Below are positions 1 to 13,800 of a DNA stretch of 64,000 nt, piece after piece (the stretch's first letter is position 1; every line of letters starts with the position of its first letter). The notes below the pieces were generated by a model that saw only the letters and a list, made by a program, of their open reading frames with translations, made no database searches and was not told where the DNA came from. The DNA is taken from positions 10,429,176-10,493,175 of the forward strand of contig NW_024037056.1 in assembly GCF_015706575.1 (NCBI RefSeq), read 5' to 3'. This DNA is from Patiria miniata. Lineage: Eukaryota > Echinodermata > Asteroidea > Valvatida > Asterinidae. A program made the translations under genes and the position numbers.

Positions 1-42
1 TTGTTCTTCTGAGTACGAGTACGAGTACTCGCACTCGCATTT
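1..42. repeat. GAGTAC-type simple repeat, left block
   Basis: Imperfect hexamer repeat of CGAGTA/GAGTAC, itself partly palindromic (GTACGAGTACTCG). The same motif resumes at 261-412. It may run past the window edge. Confidence 0.8.
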
Positions 43-260
43 CCGAATACGGCCATACGGCAAATGGTTTATTGTTAGTAATTGGCCCAGGCCCAGTCAG
101 ACCGATATATACAGACCCACTTACGGCTAGCTGTTAAATGTGTTTGTCCGGACTTGCACAAAAGAAAATCTCGATTTCTCAACAAGCCAATCAACCCTTT
201 GAAACTGAAAGTATCGATAAAATAAGGCCATGGTAAGTGAAGCTATAACATTTTTCCCCC

Positions 261-412
261 CGAGTACTGCTATTCAAGTACGAGTACTTTGCTGCCCGAG
301 TACGAGTACCGTCATTTCGAGTACGAGTACTTTGACATTCGAGTACTAGTACGAGTACAAGTACAAGTACTCCTAAAAAAGTACTCGAGTACGAGTACCG
401 AGTACGAGTGCT
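261..412. repeat. GAGTAC-type simple repeat, right block
   Basis: About 150 bp dominated by ACGAGTAC units with drifting spacing. All units share the self-complementary GTAC core, so the tract can fold on itself. Confidence 0.85.
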
Positions 413-911
413 ACAACACTGCCAGAAGCTGACTTACTGCTCATTCGGTGTTTGGTACACTTGTTGGATTTTGATGTCCTCGTCACGAACGGACAACAGA
501 ACAGCCAGGGATCGGACCATGTCAACCTAACGAAAAAAACAAACAAACCGGCATCAGTTATCAAGGGTATCAGTCAATTAGAATAAAGGCAACTTCTACA
601 AAATTTTACACAAAAAATAACTACCAAAAAATCTACACAGGGAAACTATTAACATGCGACACGATTTTTTATACTCAAGACAATAAACTATTTGGACAAC
701 CCTAACTTATCGTTCATTTATTTGCAAGGCCTTTTGATGTTTATGAAATTATTTTTATGAATGAACTTCATAAAGACATTACCAACCTTATCCCGTTGTG
801 TAAACTTGGATGCTTGAACATCGAATGTTAACACCACTAAGTTCAACCTGTGTGAATCTGCAAAGAAGAAAACACAAATCCTCTTTGAAAAAGAAAGGCC
901 AATATAAAGAC

Positions 912-980
912 AGGTGGGGCTCGAACCCAAGACCTCCTGCTTTCCAGTGCAGATGTCTTACCACTCGACCACCGAGCTAA
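912..980 (-). repeat. tRNA-like domain of a short interspersed element
   Basis: Minus strand reads like a tRNA: A-box-like GGTCGAGTGGTAAGACA, an anticodon arm CTGC...GCAG around ACTGGAAA, and a B box GGTTCGAGCCC. The loop recalls tRNA-Ser but is one base too long and there is no proper acceptor stem, so it is a derived element and not a working tRNA. Close relative at 13802-13870. Followed at 1077-1182 by both arms of an inverted repeat containing TTTTGCCCTTCACCGACATA. Confidence 0.65.
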
Positions 981-1076
981 CAGGATCGGTTGGCTGGTTC
1001 GAATCTGATGTACATAGCAGCGGGTACCGCATTAACTATTCATGAAATGGCATTTTGAGTCGGGGTGATGTAAATC

Positions 1077-1182
1077 AAATTACATTTTGCCCTTCACCGA
1101 CATATTTTTTCAACTTTCAGTCGGGAGGTAACACACTGAGTATAGTGTTTATACGTCGGTGAAGGGCAAAATCTAATTTGAC
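1077..1182. repeat. short inverted repeat next to the tRNA-like domain
   Basis: TTTTGCCCTTCACCGACATA on the left is answered by TACGTCGGTGAAGGGCAAAA on the right with GGAGGTAACACACTGAGT between. The same arms flank the tRNA-like domain in the copy at 13721-14001, so this copy is rearranged. Confidence 0.6.
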
Positions 1183-1753
1183 TATTCAGATTTATCGTGT
1201 TGATAGCACCCCTGACCATCACGACAGCTTTACCACACTTGCAAAGGATCGAGACTAGTTGCATTAACCCTCCGAGCAGCGAAGCGGTGATAAAATTCTC
1301 CACATTTTCCAAATATGGGCGTAATTTATTTTTCAATGGGCCAATTAGACCAAGCTTTCATCTAATCCTCACCCCCACTATACACCACAAGCCTGTAGAC
1401 TGCCATTGGCCAGACCCTAGCCACTCTGGAGTAAGGAGTGTTGAAAGACAGAAGCCCAGATGGCAGCTCATGCCTTTGTGCAGTAATTGGAGAAAATGGC
1501 AGCCTCAACCTTTGTGCCGCCGATCTCTTTGTGTCAACCCCTCGTGCCGCCCAGAGCTCAGACAGGTTGTAAACAATCCCTGACGATGTGAATGACCTAT
1601 ATCTTGTGCATGTACAGGCATGCGGGGGTTATTGACCTAGAAACACATGTGGTGATAAAATTCTCCACATGGTTCCACGGTGTGATTTCTTTGCTAAGTT
1701 GCTCCCAGGGTTAAGGGAGCAAAGTCCAAATCCAGTCTTGAAACGAGACTTAC

Positions 1754-1892
1754 CTTTCACGACAGTGATGACCGCCGTATCGGTGCTAGAGGCACCCTTA
1801 GCGTCCGTCACGTTCAGCTTCATGTGGTATGTTCCCGCTACCAGGCCGGTTAGCGTCAGGAGGGCTTCGTGGGCCGAGTTTCCCACGGCCAT
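1754..1892 (-). CDS. KIAA0319L: KIAA0319L exon 16: PKD domain 5, second part
   Basis: Residues about 946-991; 139 bp, phases 0-1, acceptor TTATCTTCTCAG|ATG, donor AAAG|GTAAGT. Reads MAVGNSAHEALLTLTGLVAG then TYHMKLNVTDAKGASSTDTA, matching vertebrate LSNLVEGTYTFHLKVTDAKGESDTD. The initial Met is internal to the protein and not a start. The next exon is off the left edge. Positions 1-1753 are intron and repeats. Confidence 0.94.
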
Positions 1893-4800
1893 CTGAGAAG
1901 ATAAGTAGGAACGGACGACTGAATTAGCCATGTCTGAATCAGGCTTCGGGTCTATGGCTGTGGCTAATGCTAATGATGAAATCCTGTCATAAACCATAGC
2001 CGCTGCTGAATATTTAAACATCCACTATTAATTTGAGGGTCCTTCTTCAAATTCAATCATACATGTATATGCCAGTTATGGAGCTTGTAAAAAATATACA
2101 GAAAATAAGGAAACTTGGATACAACTTCAACAGACTGAGTGACAAACCCCCACCCACACACCGAGCTACATACCCAAGCAAACAGGCTGTTCGCACCTTG
2201 CTTCCATTAATTTGACGCAAACCCACACTAGTGTCTAATCACCTTCAATCGTGGACCCCCTATTGTCCCTCTTTCGTTTGTACTTCAACTTTTTAGGAAG
2301 ACCTCCGATATGTTTTGTACACAATCGTCAATTGTGGACCTTCAGGACTTGTGGACCCTACGGTATTGTCCTCTATTGTTCAACATCCCCTATAGAATGC
2401 AGAAACAAACTCACCCCAGCAGTAGGGCTCTTGGCATCTTGCTTCCACTCATGTGCCATTCCCCCTCCCCCCCCCCCCCAAGAGTGACACACCCACCCAA
2501 GTGTGTATTTCCCTACAATCTTGGAACCCCCCCCCCCCATTGTCCCTCTTTTGTTTGTAACTTCTTAGGAAGACCTCCCATATGTTTTGTACATGATCGT
2601 CAATAGTAAACCTTCGGGAATTGTGGACCCTATTGTCCTCTATTGTTCGACGTCCTCTATTGAATGCAGAAACAAACCCACCCAGCTAGATAACCTAACA
2701 GCCAAACTTTGTGGGAAACACTGTGTGGACGTGGGCAAGTCCACACAACGTCACTGCTACCTGGTTTATGTGGACCTCTTTTGTTTGGAAGTCCACACAG
2801 TGAATGTAATGCTTGTACACCAACACACACACCCCGACATCAGGTCTCATAGTGTCTCGCTTCTTTTCGTATGACGTTAACCCCACCCAGATTGACGTTA
2901 ACCCCACCCAGAGTGACACACCCCCAGCCTCACACCCAGCTACATACCCCAGCGGCGGGACTCTTCGCGTCTCGCTTCCACTCGTACGACACAATGCCTT
3001 TATCGTCCGTTGACTGCGATCCATCCAACTCGACCACATTGTTCGGCAGATTAATGGTAATATCTGGTCCAGCATGGGCGACAGGCGGATTGTTAAACTC
3101 TGCGATAAAGAAAACATTATATATTTATTTACTTTTTTTTCAATGGATTTATTTTTTACATGAGCAAACCAACTCACAACAAAATTTCCCGTGGGTAGTA
3201 CAAGTCCTGGGGTCAATCTCACAAAATGCTAAGACACGTCTTAGGTAGGGTAACTCGTCTTAACTTGCAACTCGTCCTAGTATCAATTTCACCAAACTTA
3301 AGATGCATTCAACACGTCCTAACTTCCTTAGCGACGCGGCTGAACTCGTCTTAACTTAAGATCAGTCTGAGGGTCCTCTTATCTCATTAATGCGTGCGTT
3401 AATTTGTATATTGTCTGGAAATCGTTGCGGTTAAAGACAAGTGTTGGCCTACAGTTATAATTTTGAGAAAGAAAACCGCTGTAGAAACAGATTTGAAAAG
3501 TACTCTGATTTGTGAGTAGCTTTGATAATAATAGCTTATTGACAAAATTTAATTATCGCCAACACTTAGTCAACTTTTTAATAAAATACAGTGATGGAAC
3601 GGGGAAAAATAATGACTTTATCGTATCTTGTGTAGAACTACATATAACTTGCGTGTGAAATTTATCGAGTAGAAGATTTTTTCTGGTGAAAGTTTGTGTT
3701 CTATCCACGCGCGCGGGAAGTTTTTTGCGCGTTTATTTTCAACGACTGTTTCGTCAAGCGGTAAAAATAAACACGGAACGGCCATCAAATGGATAGTTTC
3801 TATGCGTCTCGATTAAGATGGGTTTAGTGAAATTGGTCTTAGAACGCCTCTTAGCTAAGATCAATCTTAGAGCGGAGACTCGTCTTAAGTCCTACGATGA
3901 GTTGCAAGATAAGACAAGTTTCGTGAATCGGCCCCTGATGTAGATGTAATGCATTACAGGAAAAAGTCAACATCCATTTCTAGACATTGCCAAACGAAAT
4001 TCACTTTTGCACACAGTGACATGGACTCACCTATATTGACATTTTTTCGGTGACATGCACAAAGTTGAATTTTTTACTGTGAACAACGATGTTTATTTGT
4101 ATGGTTTCTGAATGTATTTGTTTGGGACTTAAATAATAAAGGAGAAATGATTTACTGTGGAAATACAATTAGAAAGTTGTCTGGGAAATTATAAAAAAAT
4201 GGCTGAGTATTTTTTATTCCTCTAGTTTATGGATTTTTTCCAAAAGTTGCGTGATGGACACATTTTTTTATCTACCTTTCTTGACGACAACGTCCACTGT
4301 ATCAGTGTCTGTGGCCTCATGTATGTCACCCACGGTCAGTTGGAAGACGTAGCGACCGGCTACTAATCCCGACACCACAGCGGTGGCTTTATTGGCATCC
4401 TTGATTTCTGGATCGTTGGGCCCACTGAATAAGAAAGAATAAAAAGAAAAATTGTCACAGAAGTGCCGTGGCTAAGAATTGGTTTGTAAGGCTATATTAT
4501 TTTCCTCCTGCACAATTAGAATCCTGTAGTTAAGAGCTTATGGTTGCAGACCAGTAAATCGGTCCGAAATTGCCTACGCCGGCCAAATCACAATTTGCAT
4601 GCCCTCAAAATCTTCAGTATTTGAGCATGCTGTGGGCCATGAACTTGAGGGTTTGTAAAAAATATGGGTGGAAGCCATGCACAGGACTGTGAGCTTGTAG
4701 TTCCATTCAATTTGGATGAAATTGGGGCCCTTAAAGCGCTCTATTTTGCAATGGAGTGTAGGCATCGTTTTTCAACATGGCGATGGGCTTGAGGACTATT

Positions 4801-7800
4801 TTCAGGGGTGATCATCTTCGGATGGAAATTTCTCCTAAAAGTCATCAGTTGACCCCTCAAAAAATTGAAAAGAAAATGAAAGATGATGAAATAAGCTTTA
4901 ATTTGATGTGTGTCTCGAACACCTTGGAGAGTTGTGAGTATTTTTCCCGAATTTCTGAAGTGGGAGCATTTACCATTGGGGTCTATGGAAGTTTATTTAC
5001 TGGTCTGCAACCTTATGCCCATGCGTTTCAGCTGTCAAAAAGATTGCATGTTCACTGTCTTTTCAAAATCTTTGTCGAAGACTAAACACCTGATATAAGG
5101 CATTCTAAGTGTCATTAGATTTGATTATATAATGTTATGTACCCAAAATACTATCTGTCAACACCCTTATCCCAATGCAACATAAAGGCCATGCAATAGT
5201 TCAAGCACTGCGTAACACATACCAATAACCCAAGCAAACACTAAGTCAGGAAAAATACATTGTGCAGGTTGAAAAATACAAAGCCTTACCAAATCAATGA
5301 TATCTCTGGTTTGCATCTCTGGTTTGCATCCGTCAAAAATCGCAGTAAAGTCGTGTTCCCTAACGTGGCGCACTTCGAAGCTTACCCAAATGTCCTCGTA
5401 TAGTGTTGCCAAACCTCTTTGTTGACAAACCTCAAATTCATGCAGTGAAATACTAGCACTTTTAGCTTATTAATGCTTGCTATTTAACCTCTGTGAACAA
5501 TTTTGGTTTCATAAAATTTAATCATAAAATTTAATCATAAAATTCAAAACCGGTGGCGTCCGGAAATTGGGCACAAATTGGCGGAGTGTTCCCAAACGTG
5601 GCGCACTTGAATAAATCTCGGAAAATTCCAGATTAACATTTAAACATTTCTGTAAACCTGATAAATTCTGATAAATAATTATTATCTCTACTTACATACC
5701 CAGCCAGATGTTTGTCAGAAAATTATTTTCTTATTTTTCGGGGCAATTTCAAAGGGTTCACTTTGCACATGAAAATAAAATCGGAAAATCACGCCAAAAT
5801 AAATTTTCCTTCCAACTTTGTAGCGGGTAAATAAACTCGCGATTTATGAACAGGAGTGTTCAGAACTTGATGAAATTTCACTTTCTGTAAAATTTCAGTT
5901 AAAACTTTTGCTCTAGGTAGGCGCTACAGGCGAAAAATCAAAGTGCGCCACGTTGGGGGCCGCGCCACGTTAGGGTACAATAGCCATGTAAAAAGGCTAG
6001 TTACAACTACCAGTTAACCAACGGGGTTCCGGACTGAACTTGCTCAGCGGTTTTGTCAAAAACGCAACAGCGCCCTCACCTGACTATTTGCCAGTGGTAC
6101 GAAGTAACTTCCAAGTCATCGGTGCTCTTGGTGCCGTCTAGGGTCGTCGAATCGTCCGGTAGCGAGAGTTCTTTATCTGGGCCTGCGTCGGCCGTGGGTG
6201 CCACGTTGTTTTCTTGGTGGGAAAAAAATGTTTTAAAATTGTGCCATTATAAATTAATGCAAACAGATTTGAAAAATGAAAAAAAAAATTCATGTGGACA
6301 ATCGACAGACAATTTTTAAAATATTTTTTTACTATATAATGAATATTAACTTCGTACAAAGAAATTGACTGGTGCAGAATTTGAACCTAGACCTGCAGAT
6401 TGCTGTTCCAGTGCTCTACCAACTGAGGTATCCAGTCAATGTCTTTGTGGGGTGCTGTGGTTACAGTGTTCAACTTGTGTGCCGTGGTACATGGGTTCAA
6501 ACCCTGACGGGGAACATGGTGCTTGTGCTCTTGAGCAAGGCACTTTACCATTATTGCTTCGTCCTTCGGATGGGACTTAAAGCCGTAGGTCTTGTGTAAG
6601 AACCCAGTAACAACTTATTGCCAAGAGAAGGGGTTTGCCCCGGTGTTTCTGGCAGTGGCTGCAATATGCGCCGCAGCACATTGTTAACCCTTGGGCGCTA
6701 CATAATTGGTCTCATTTTTCTCATAAACTTCATTTACCTGTCTTTAATAATAGACATAATTACCAGCGCCTTGAGTACCTAATTGTTGGTAGATACGTGC
6801 GCTACATAAGACTCCGGTATTATTTTTATTGTTCAAGGGGCGCTAGTCAGAAGCCATAAACCAGTATATGCCATGTAGCCAGGGATCACGCCCAAAGTCG
6901 TGATGCTAGCAATGTTAGCAATGCTGCAAACCAGGGAAACAGAAATTAGAGATTACTCAGAAATCACAGGGCGAGTCAAAAAAAGAGGAACCCAAACCTC
7001 AAAAAATACATTTCATATTTAAAAAAATATGTAGCACCAAAAATAATAATGACTGGAAAGCTAATTTCATAAACTACTTTTACATGAAAGAATTAGTTAA
7101 ATTGCTCAATCCGTTCAAAGGTTCAAAGTATATCTCCATTTAAACACAATGACCCTAACACCTCTTTCGTCTAAAAATTTAATTTCAAGAATCATCGTCA
7201 CAATTGTCTTCAAACATCACCAGCGATAAAACCTCGGATTAAAAGTTAAAAATATTTAACAAAGTCCTTTTGAAAGCCCGTCTTTTGAAGAGAAAAAAGT
7301 GGATTTTAAAAATCATATTGTTTGCCTAATCATGGTTGATAATAAAGATATTGTGTACTACAGTTGTTGAAAAAAGTATTCCGTGCCATTTTCTTTGTTG
7401 TTCCAAACATTCAGAACACACAATAAATTGCTTTTTTTTTGGACGAAAGAGGTTTTAGGGTAATTGCGTTTAAATGGTGATATTCTTTGAACAGATTGAG
7501 CAATTTCAATAATTTTTTCATCTTAAAGTAGTTTATGAAATTGGCTTTCCAGTCATTATTATTTTTGGTGCTACATATTTTGGTGAATATGAAATATATT
7601 TTTGGGGGTTTGGGTTCCGCTTTTTTTGACTCGCCCTGTATTAAAGTGAAGTGAATCTTTGAATACCTGGTTTGACGATAACTGTAGCCTCGTCTGAATC
7701 TTTCCTTCCCTTGGAGTCTGTGACCGTCAATCGGAAGATGTAGGTCCCTTCTTCAAGATTGTTCAGGTGAAATACGGGAGAGGAGGAACCCTGAAAATAA

Positions 7801-10800
7801 AGGTATCGCAAAAAAATTGTGGCTTCTTGGCTTATCTTTATTTGTATGTTTTAACCCTAACTCCCTAGGCCTTTTTGCTAGGATGTAGCCTCAATCCTGC
7901 AAAATCTTCCAATTGGCCTCCAAAATCCTCCAATTGGTCTCATGGAAAAATAGCATGCCTCAATCCTGCAAATTCCTCCATTATTTCTTGAATATGGTCC
8001 ATGCAGGGGTGACCACTGCCTGAATCCTGCAAAATCCTGCGGCAGTGACTGTCAATATGTTTAGGCTTGGCCAGTGACATGGAGCAGTACGGAGGATTTC
8101 AAGCATAATCCAGGCCTATATTTATGCAGTGCTGAGCAAAAACGACACAAGGTCCGGCCCAAGACCGTGACAAAGTGCATCCTCTGAAATCAGTAATGAT
8201 TGCCATGTAACGTCAATCCTCCAAATTCCTCCACTTTGGCAAAGAGGATTTTGAAGGATTCAGGGCAGTTAGGGTTAATACCAGTTTTTGACACTGCACA
8301 GATGTTATGTTGTTGGACGCCACTAAAATGTCATTAATTGTGGTTTGCGTAGGTAAATGGCAATTTTGCTAAATTTAAAATTTAGTATGTGATAAACTAG
8401 ATTTCAGAATATGACTAAAGGATTGAAACTTGTTAAATGTTGATCATTTTCTCCACACCCCCCCCCCCCAAAAAACCCTTCTCTTACAACTTGGGGCAAG
8501 TTTGCGCAAGAACTATTGTTGACCATTGGTTAACCATAGTTTGACTAAGTTAGCCCGAACTCTGTCTAGTTGCCGGTGGTTGACTACGCTAGTTGCTGGT
8601 GGTTGACTACGCTAGTCCCCTACTGGGGTTGGTTGCATCGCTGGTAACCAATAGCTGTGCGCATTATTAACGTACAGCAGGGAGCCAGGACCCAGAAACT
8701 TGGGATGACATTTTGACCAGCGTTTGACTAGAGACGTTTGCACGTTGCTATCAGTGCGCAGGCGTAAGGTACGTCATAAATCAACCACTAGTCGACTAAT
8801 GGTCCTCGCCAGAACTTGGCAAAAAACGCAATGTGCCATATTTTTTTTGTGGACTTACCGACATATCAGCCACTGGTCCGCTGTCTTTGGACCATTCATA
8901 GACCATACCGGGTGGTCGTCAAAGCTACCGTTGCCGTAGAGAACAGCCGAGTTGACGGGCAGCTTGATGATGACGTCTTTGCCGGCTTTGGCAACCGGGG
9001 GATTGTCAATTTCTGCAAATAAAATACATCTATTTTGTAACAAAAATGACTTACTGTGAAGGTTATGATACCGCGTTTGTTAGACCTCATTTAGAGGATA
9101 CGAAAGCCCAATTCATAAGCTTTCTTTTTGTACAAGAATCATTCAAATCACTCGTACTTTTCAAGTTACAGAATTTTAAACACAACCACCGTTTTAAAGT
9201 TCTGTCCACGGATCACAAAAACAGGTGTGCGTTCTTTCAGCAAAACGAAATAATTCACACACATCCCTATGTGATTTGTTTTCCTTTTGCTGAAATTCAG
9301 CTAGAACGGTCACTTGGTCACTGTAACTGCGGATCACAATAGTGTATACTTACTGTAGATCGAAGCGAGGCTATGTATAAAGCCACGTTCACGGGTCTAT
9401 CTACCAACCTTCTTTGACGGTAACGTTGGCAAGTGCCGAGTCCGTAATGCCGTCCGAATCTGTCACAGTCAATCTGAAACAAACCAACAACCAAACAATA
9501 AGTATGAACAACTAATTTATATAAGATTTTAAGAGTTGAACACTGGAGTATCAGTATTGTTTCAGTTTGCGGTAACACAATGCAGCAATAACTACTGCTG
9601 CTCAGTATTTAGTTCTGAAAAGAACTAGTCCTGCTTAAGTAAGATTTGAGGCTTTGCATGGTGGAGATACTAAATAATGAAAGGTTTGCGGAAACACCAT
9701 GTGCGAATAATTTCTCAACTAAGAGAATGGTTCTGAAAAGAACCAGAGGTATAAACTCGACGTTCCGGTCAGTATGCTCTGACCGTCTTCAGGAGAGTGC
9801 CTAAACTCTAAGAAAGTGAAAACTTAAGTAGCAAAAGGCAAAGTCAATGAAGTGAGAAGTTGCATCCTGTGAGGATGCCAAGTAGACAGGATCCTAGAAC
9901 AAGCTTCCTAGTCCTGCTTAATCAACTTTCGCTAAGTAGTTATTGTTCTGATAAGAACAGTCCTGCTTTCAGTTCTAAAAGAACTTGTCTTTGGTCTCAA
10001 CGTTTCGACTAGCCTGCTCTTGTCATCGTCAGGAGACTGAGGAGAGTTGGAGATGCTGCTCCATAAGAAGGCTGTGTTAGGATTGGGGTTGCTTGTGTTG
10101 GTAGACTCTGGTTGGTTGTCTGTTGGGCATTGTGTTGGAGTGGGACGCCCGAGTGTGTCCTGCTCGCTCAGGTTCTTATCAGAACTGAAACTACTTAGCG
10201 AAAGTTGACAGTAAGCAGGACAAGTTCTTATCAGAACTAAATATGTACTGAACCACAGTAGTTATTACCACATGGTGTTACCGCAGACCTAAAAGAAACT
10301 AATTTATATTTTGCAAGTGCACAGCCCTGTATCGCCCTCCCATGAGCCTCAGGCGCCATCGCTAATGCCTCCAAGAGTCCCATCCAATGGTCACCCCCAA
10401 ATTTCTCTCAGTAACCATTGAGGGTGTACTTGTGCCTTGCGTCCTTAAGGGTGCACATGACCAAAACCTGAAAATTAGTGCGTGCGAGCTCATTAATATT
10501 TTGTGATCCCACAGGTTATTTTGAAAAAGAGGTCCTTGCGGCCTATACTTGGGGCATTTTGTAGAAAATTTTCTGGAGATCAAGCATTTGTTACATGTGG
10601 CTGTCAACTTGGGGGATTTCGTTCACAAAAAGCCTTAACTTGTGGGCCTATTTTGCATAGAGGCGGGGGGCTACATGTAGACCTTGGCCAAGAGATTGAC
10701 ATGTTAGGGGCGTTTTGGGGATGGGAATATAAAAAAAGATTCACCCGGTTACCACCAATAAAATTGAAAAGAAAAATGTCCAGGGGGTCGAAATCTTTAA

Positions 10801-13800
10801 TTTCCAGCGGGAAAAAAAACCTCGCCGCCTTGCTCCTGAGCGTCACCAAGCGGCGCTGTCTATGTCAGATTTTGTGTTGTATTCTATGAGCGCGTATTTG
10901 GTGTATTGGAACCTGTAAACCACAAATCATTGGCATTTTACCTGATGACGTAAGGCCCCGGTACCAGGTCGGTCAGTTGTAGCGTCTGGCCGTCTCCGGT
11001 TATCTTAGTTTCTCTGACGGGGCCTTCAATCTCCTGCCAGTGGTAACTCACAATATCGTCGTCATCTGTGCTATCTGAAAAGTCAAAAAAATAATTTTGT
11101 TTTTAAAACAATACATCATTTCTGAATCAAAATTTCAGTTCACAAATAAGTAACTTATAAAGATTAACTAGAGTATAATCTAATAAGTAAAAAGTAACTT
11201 AAAATAAGTACAACTTTCTTGAAGTATCAAATTGCTTATTAAATTTATGTGCTTAGCAAAAACATGCAGAGAAGCAGTTACATGCAAAATACATCCAATG
11301 ATATCTTGGCTGGTAACCTTTTTTTTTTTCGCTGAGCAAATATTTTCCACGCTTAGCAAATTGCTGTGCTTAGCAAAAATCAGTCGGGAACTGTCACAAG
11401 CAATGAGCATTGTGTGACATTTTAGCTGGCAACCTGTTTTGCTAAGCAAATATTTTCTGTGCTGAGCAGATTTCTGTGCTTAGCGAGAATTAGCTGGGAA
11501 CCAGTCACAAGCAACGTATATTGTGTAACATTTTGGCTGGTAATCTGTTTTTGCTAAGCAAATATTTTCCACGCTTAGTAGCAGATTTACGTGCTTAGCA
11601 AAAATCAGCCAGGAACCAGTCACGAGCAATGGACATTGTGTGACATTTTGGCTGGTAACCTCTCTTGCTAAGCAAATATTTTCTGTGCTGAGCAGATTTG
11701 TGTGCTCAGCAAGAATCAGCTGGGAAGCAGTCACAAGCAATGTGCATTGTGTGACATTTTGGCAGGTGACCTGTTTTTGCTAAGCAAATATTTTCCATGC
11801 TTAGTAGCAGATTTATGTGCTTAGCAAAAATCAGCCAGGAACCAGTCACGAGCAATGAGCATTGTGTGACATTTTGGCTGGTAACCTGTTTTTGCTAAGC
11901 AAATATTTTCCGTGCTTAGCAGATTTCTGTGCTTAGCGAGAATCAGCTGGGAACCAGTCACAAGCAATGTACATTGTGTAACATTTTGGCTGGTAACCTG
12001 TGTTTGCTAAGCAAATATTTTCCATGCTTAGGAGATTCATGTGCTTAGCAAGCATCAGCCGGGAACCAGTCACCAGCAATGAATATTGTGTAACATTTTG
12101 GCTGGTAATCTGTTTTTGCTAAGCAAATATTTTCCACGCTTAGTAGCAGATTTACGTGCTTAGCAAAAATCAGCAAGGAACCAGTCACGAGCAATGGACA
12201 TTGTGTGACATTTTGGCTGGTAACCTCTCTTGCTAAGCAAATATTTTCTGTGCTGAGCAGATTTGTGTGCTCAGCAAGAATCAGCTGGGAAGCAGTCACA
12301 AGCAATGTGTATTGTGTGACATTTTGGCAGGTGACCTGTTTTTGCTAAGCAAATATTTTCCATGCTTAGTAGCAGATTTATGTGCTTAGCAAAAATCAGC
12401 CAGGAACCAGTCACGAGCAATGGACATTGTGTGACATTTTGGCTGGTAACCTGTTTTTGCTAAGCAAATATTTTCCGTGCTTAGCAGATTTCTGTGCTTA
12501 GCGAGAATCAGCTGGGAACCAGTTACAAGCAATATACATTATTTGATATATTAGCTGGTAACCTGTTTTTGCTAAGCAAATATTTTCTGTGCTTAGCAAA
12601 TTTCTGTGCTTAGCAAGAGTCAGCCGGGAACCAGTTACAAGCAGTATACATCACATGATATTTTGGTTAGTAACTTGTTCATGCTAAGCAAATATTTTCC
12701 ACGCTTAGCTAGGATTGGAGGGACATACCTGAACCGTCTAGGTAGGTTCCTGGATTCGGAAGAATAATTTCTTGGCTAGGCGGATTGATGACTGCCTTTG
12801 GGGGTTGGTTGACACGCGGCGGGGCGAGTACCGTCACGTTGACTGTCGCGGAGCCGTAGGACCCCTCGCCCCAGACCTCAATTTTGAATTTGTAGACACC
12901 GGCCGATAACTGGAAAAAAATCCCAAATTGATACACAATTGAAAAATATATTGAATCTATGAAATGTTAATTTCCTATATACATACTGTTCGTGTTCTTC
13001 AACAAATTCAATATTTTTCTGCTCATGACTTTTCATCTTTTTACATGTTTGTTTTAGTTTAAAACCCCCTCCCCCCCCCCAAAAAAAAAATTAACTTTTA
13101 CCATTTTAGGTATTATCTCCAAAGTCTCTGTTTCAGGTTGCTTTTGTGCACAAACAATCCGCCTTGTGAGTAGACTGGTTCCCGGTCCCTACATTATTGA
13201 TCCTGATAGGGTCAGGAACCATTCTACGCTCTGAAAACTGAATATCATCTGGCTGCAAATCGTTCAAAATTTGTCGTAAATTTGACAGGAATTTTAACCT
13301 ACTTACTTAACTTATTTGAATTTTTTTTTGTAATGTAGTGAAGTATAGCTCTTCAACCATACATGTACGTGGTGAAAAAATCTTTAAAAAAAAATCGCAA
13401 GAATAGTGTTATTATGCTCATTTGAATACAAGTCACCAAAATCACTGTTGTCCACGTGTAAGTCTAGTGTAGTGTTTTTTTGTCTTCAAATCAAGCTCCG
13501 GAGCTCAGTCAAGCGGATGGAATAAAGCCGTCCGTGGACAAACAGGTTTGGCACATGAAATTTTTAAACTACCATATCTCAGAGACAAAATGTGCATTTG
13601 CAATCATTTTTTTCGTCACCTATGTTTAAAGATCGATATTCCAATACCAATACAATTGAATTTTTGAAATATGCTCACCTTAAAGGTGAAAATTGCTATA
13701 AAAAGTGGGTTTATCAATATTAGGTTTTGCCCTTCAATGACGAACATGTATAAACACTGTATATTCAGTGTGTTACCTCCCGAGTGAAAGTTGGAAAAAA

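Noticed and set aside
912-980. Functional tRNA-Ser gene
   Set aside because: A and B boxes are present, but the anticodon loop is eight bases, the acceptor stem does not pair and a relative lies in a mobile element at 13.8 kb.
11480-12305. Two almost identical 86-aa minus-strand frames
   Set aside because: They fall wholly in the 112-115 bp satellite, 565 bp apart. A by-product of the repeat.
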